A stretch of DNA of 64,000 nucleotides, taken from assembly GCF_002073975.1 (NCBI RefSeq), contig NZ_CP020384.1, positions 1,922,001 to 1,986,000 on the forward strand, given 5' to 3'. This DNA is from Rhodovulum sp. MB263 (GTDB taxonomy: Bacteria > Pseudomonadota > Alphaproteobacteria > Rhodobacterales > Rhodobacteraceae). The notes beneath the pieces are model-generated. The model made no database searches. It was given only the letters and a program-made list of their open reading frames with translations, and was not told the DNA's origin. This document shows positions 62,013 to 64,000 of this stretch, in pieces. Both the position numbers and the translations under genes were made by a program. Position 1 is the first letter of the stretch, and each line of letters opens with the position of its first letter.

Positions 62013-63845
62013 TCAGTTCTCCTCTGACCACCAGACATCCGGCAGGAAGCCGACCCAGTCACCATAAACCGGAATGCGGGCCGGGTAATGCAGCCTTGCG
62101 GAATGGGCAAGATGGGACTGCGGCGCATACCAGATCGGGATCACGTAGCGCCCCGTCGTCAGCACCCGGTCGAGCGCCCGCACGGCCGCCACGAAATCGC
62201 TGCGCTCCTCCGCGCCCAGCAGGGTCCGGATCATCGCCTCGGCGGCAGGGCTGTCGATCCCCATCCAGTTGCCGGTGCCGGGGACCTCTACCCCGGCCGA
62301 GCCCCAGTAGAGCCATTGCTCGTTGCCCGGCGAGAGCGACAGCGCCCGGGTGTAGAAGGTCATGTCGAAATCATAGCTGGTGGTGCGCTGGACATATTGC
62401 GCGGTATCGACCTCGGTCACGCGGACCTCGGCGCCAAGACGCTGCAACGCATCGGCAAAGAGCGTGACGATCCGCGTGCTGTCCGTCGCCCCCTGCGGCA
62501 GCAGGATCTCGAAGCGGAAGGGCCGGCCCTCGGCATTGCGCAAAACCCCGTCGCGGCCGACCCTCCAGCCCGCCTCTGCCAGCCGCTCGAGGGCCGCGCG
62601 CAGGTTCCGCCGGTTCTGCGGCCGTCCGTCCGAGACCGGCAGGGCATAGCCCTCGAGCGCGCCGGGCAGGAGCGTATCGGCAAAGGGGGCGAGCAGCGCG
62701 CGCACCTTGCCCTCGGCCGGGCCGGGCCGCATGCCGAGTTCGGAATTCGAGAAATACGAGGTGATCCGGGGCAGGGCGCTGCCGGTCATGGTCTGGTTGA
62801 TGAACTCGAAGTTGAAGGCCAGCACCATCGCATCGCGCACCCGCCAGTCGGAGAAAAGCGCGCGGCGTGTGTTCATCGCCAGCCCGGCAATGCCCGAGGG
62901 CCGTCCATGCGGGATGTCGGCACGCAGGATCGCGCCCGAGCGGATCGCCGGAAAGTCGTAGGCGGTCTGCCACTTGGCCTCGTTGGTCTCGCGGAAGACA
63001 TCGACCTCGCCCGCCTTCAGCGCCGAGAACAGCGCCGCGCCGTCGGCGTAATAGTCGTGGCGGATCTCGTCGAAATTGTGCTGGCCGCGGTTGAAGGGCA
63101 GATCGCGGCCCCAGTAGTCGGGGTTGCGCCTGAGCGTGACCTGGCGCCCGGGCTCGGCCGAGGCGATCACATAGGGCCCGCTGCCGATCGGGGGCTCCAG
63201 CCCGCTTTGCGCGAAGTCGCGGCCCTGCCATTGCGCCTTCTTCAGGATCGGCTTGAGCCCGAGGATCAAGGGCAGTTCGCGGTCGGGCGCGTTGAAGGTG
63301 AAGCGGACGCGGCGCGGCCCCACCGCCTCGGCCCGGGCGATCTTGTCATGGCCGTTGCGATACCGCGGATGGCCGATCCGGCCCAGCGTCTCGACCGACC
63401 AGAGCACATCCTCGACCGTGACCGGGCTGCCATCCGAGAACCGCGCCCCGGGGCGCAGGGTGAATTCGACCCAGTTCCGATCCGGGCCGGTCTCGACGGT
63501 TTCGGCAAGCAGGCCGTAAAGCGTGAAGGGTTCGTCCCAGGACCGGCCCAGGAGGCTTTCATAGCTTTCATGCGCCAGCGCCCAGGGCGGGGTGCCTTTC
63601 AGGATGAAGGGATTGAGGCTGTCGAAGCTGCCGGTCTCGCCCAGCACGATCCGGCCGCCCCTGGGGGCGTCGGGATTGACATAGGGCAGGGACGCAAAAT
63701 CGGGTGGCAGGGCCGGTGCGCCATACATGGCGATGCCATGGGCAGGGGGCCCGGCGGGGGTCTGCCCGGCAGAGAGAATCGTGGAGAGAATCATAGTAAA
63801 CGCGATTCCCGCGGCTCGGGCTGCGCGCTGGTGGATGGCTGTCAT
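62013..63845 (-). CDS. Peptide-type ABC transporter binding protein (YejA-like)
   Basis: A 610-residue periplasmic solute-binding protein (SBP family 5) with a signal peptide near RAAGIAFTMILSTILSAG. The mature start HGIAMYGAPALPPDFASLPY and then NPDAPRGGRIVLGETGSFDS is typical for the YejA group, which binds oligopeptides or microcin-like compounds. ATG 63845 is chosen; the reading from 63932 adds a Lys/Arg-rich leader unlike a signal. Permease and ATPase genes are not within the window downstream. Upstream bases 63846-64000 hold no gene that I can see. Confidence 0.85.
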   Translation of the reverse strand: MTAIHQRAARAAGIAFTMILSTILSAGQTPAGPPAHGIAMYGAPALPPDFASLPYVNPDAPRGGRIVLGETGSFDSLNPFILKGTPPWALAHESYESLLGRSWDEPFTLYGLLAETVETGPDRNWVEFTLRPGARFSDGSPVTVEDVLWSVETLGRIGHPRYRNGHDKIARAEAVGPRRVRFTFNAPDRELPLILGLKPILKKAQWQGRDFAQSGLEPPIGSGPYVIASAEPGRQVTLRRNPDYWGRDLPFNRGQHNFDEIRHDYYADGAALFSALKAGEVDVFRETNEAKWQTAYDFPAIRSGAILRADIPHGRPSGIAGLAMNTRRALFSDWRVRDAMVLAFNFEFINQTMTGSALPRITSYFSNSELGMRPGPAEGKVRALLAPFADTLLPGALEGYALPVSDGRPQNRRNLRAALERLAEAGWRVGRDGVLRNAEGRPFRFEILLPQGATDSTRIVTLFADALQRLGAEVRVTEVDTAQYVQRTTSYDFDMTFYTRALSLSPGNEQWLYWGSAGVEVPGTGNWMGIDSPAAEAMIRTLLGAEERSDFVAAVRALDRVLTTGRYVIPIWYAPQSHLAHSARLHYPARIPVYGDWVGFLPDVWWSEEN

Positions 63846-64000
63846 GGGGCTCGGGCCTCGTTTCCGGCTGGCCTTGTTCCGGGCCTTGTTTTCTTTGCGT
63901 CGGACCCTACGCGGAGCGCTTTGGCTTTTCAAACTTTTAGCTTGGACCTCGGCGCGAGATTGCGTATAAAGAGGGCACTGCTCGATAGGTTTCTTGCCTG

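Overview
The window is 64 kb of GC-rich DNA from an alphaproteobacterium, most likely a Rhodobacteraceae member close to Rhodobacter or Rhodovulum. The clues are TRAP and tripartite tricarboxylate (TTT) uptake systems, an sqdB-sqdD-sqdC sulfolipid operon in the order I recall for R. sphaeroides, a cooA-cowN pair like that of R. capsulatus, a one-cysteine DksA, an IalB-family protein, and an interspersed intergenic element found here four times. cowN implies that the organism, or a recent ancestor, fixes nitrogen. I see no rRNA, tRNA, CRISPR array, phage or insertion sequence.

Layout. 1-3.3 kb: end of an alpha-glucoside uptake and hydrolysis operon (aglG-aglA-aglK). 3.4-4.6 kb: two paralogous lipoprotein genes, the second apparently frameshifted in its signal peptide. 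4.6-7.8 kb: TRAP transporter on the minus strand. 7.9-10 kb: SLAC1/TehA-like membrane protein, then a CooA-type CO-sensing regulator and the nitrogenase-protecting protein CowN, with a predicted CooA operator between them. 10.2-12.6 kb: guaB, a strong terminator, and a sugar transferase that has lost its catalytic acidic pair. 12.6-19.9 kb: an ScfR-type regulator divergent from a TTT transporter, an acyl-CoA ligase and a PanE-type reductase.

19.9-21.85 kb is a stretch of decayed genes: a LuxR-type response regulator and a CoxM-like FAD subunit, both recognisable only by joining several reading frames. 21.85-32.1 kb holds signalling and envelope genes of unclear role: an acidic coiled-coil protein with a GGDEF-EAL enzyme, an exported coiled-coil protein with an orphan TAXI binding protein, an ExeA-like ATPase fused to a periplasmic coiled coil, and a tandem SpoIIAA-like protein. 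32.3-35.2 kb is the sulfolipid operon. 35.6-41.5 kb covers the cell envelope: M15/DUF882 protein, L,D-transpeptidase, lpxD with a dedicated acyl carrier protein and ketoacyl synthase, and the IalB-family protein. A 700-base intergenic region rich in terminators follows.

42.2-64 kb is mostly housekeeping: a CorC/TlyC-type CBS protein, xerD with two conserved exported or membrane proteins, aroK-aroB, a MoxR-type ATPase, dksA, an FAD monooxygenase, xthA, a YSC84 lipoprotein, hemB, a small membrane protein, mfd, a Bcr/CflA efflux pump, a FrnE-type DsbA protein behind an acyl-CoA ligase, an XRE-cupin regulator, an entericidin-like peptide and a peptide-type ABC binding protein.

The most coherent small system is cooA-operator-cowN: a CO-sensing activator whose predicted target site lies 75 bp before a gene that protects nitrogenase from CO, here without nif genes nearby.
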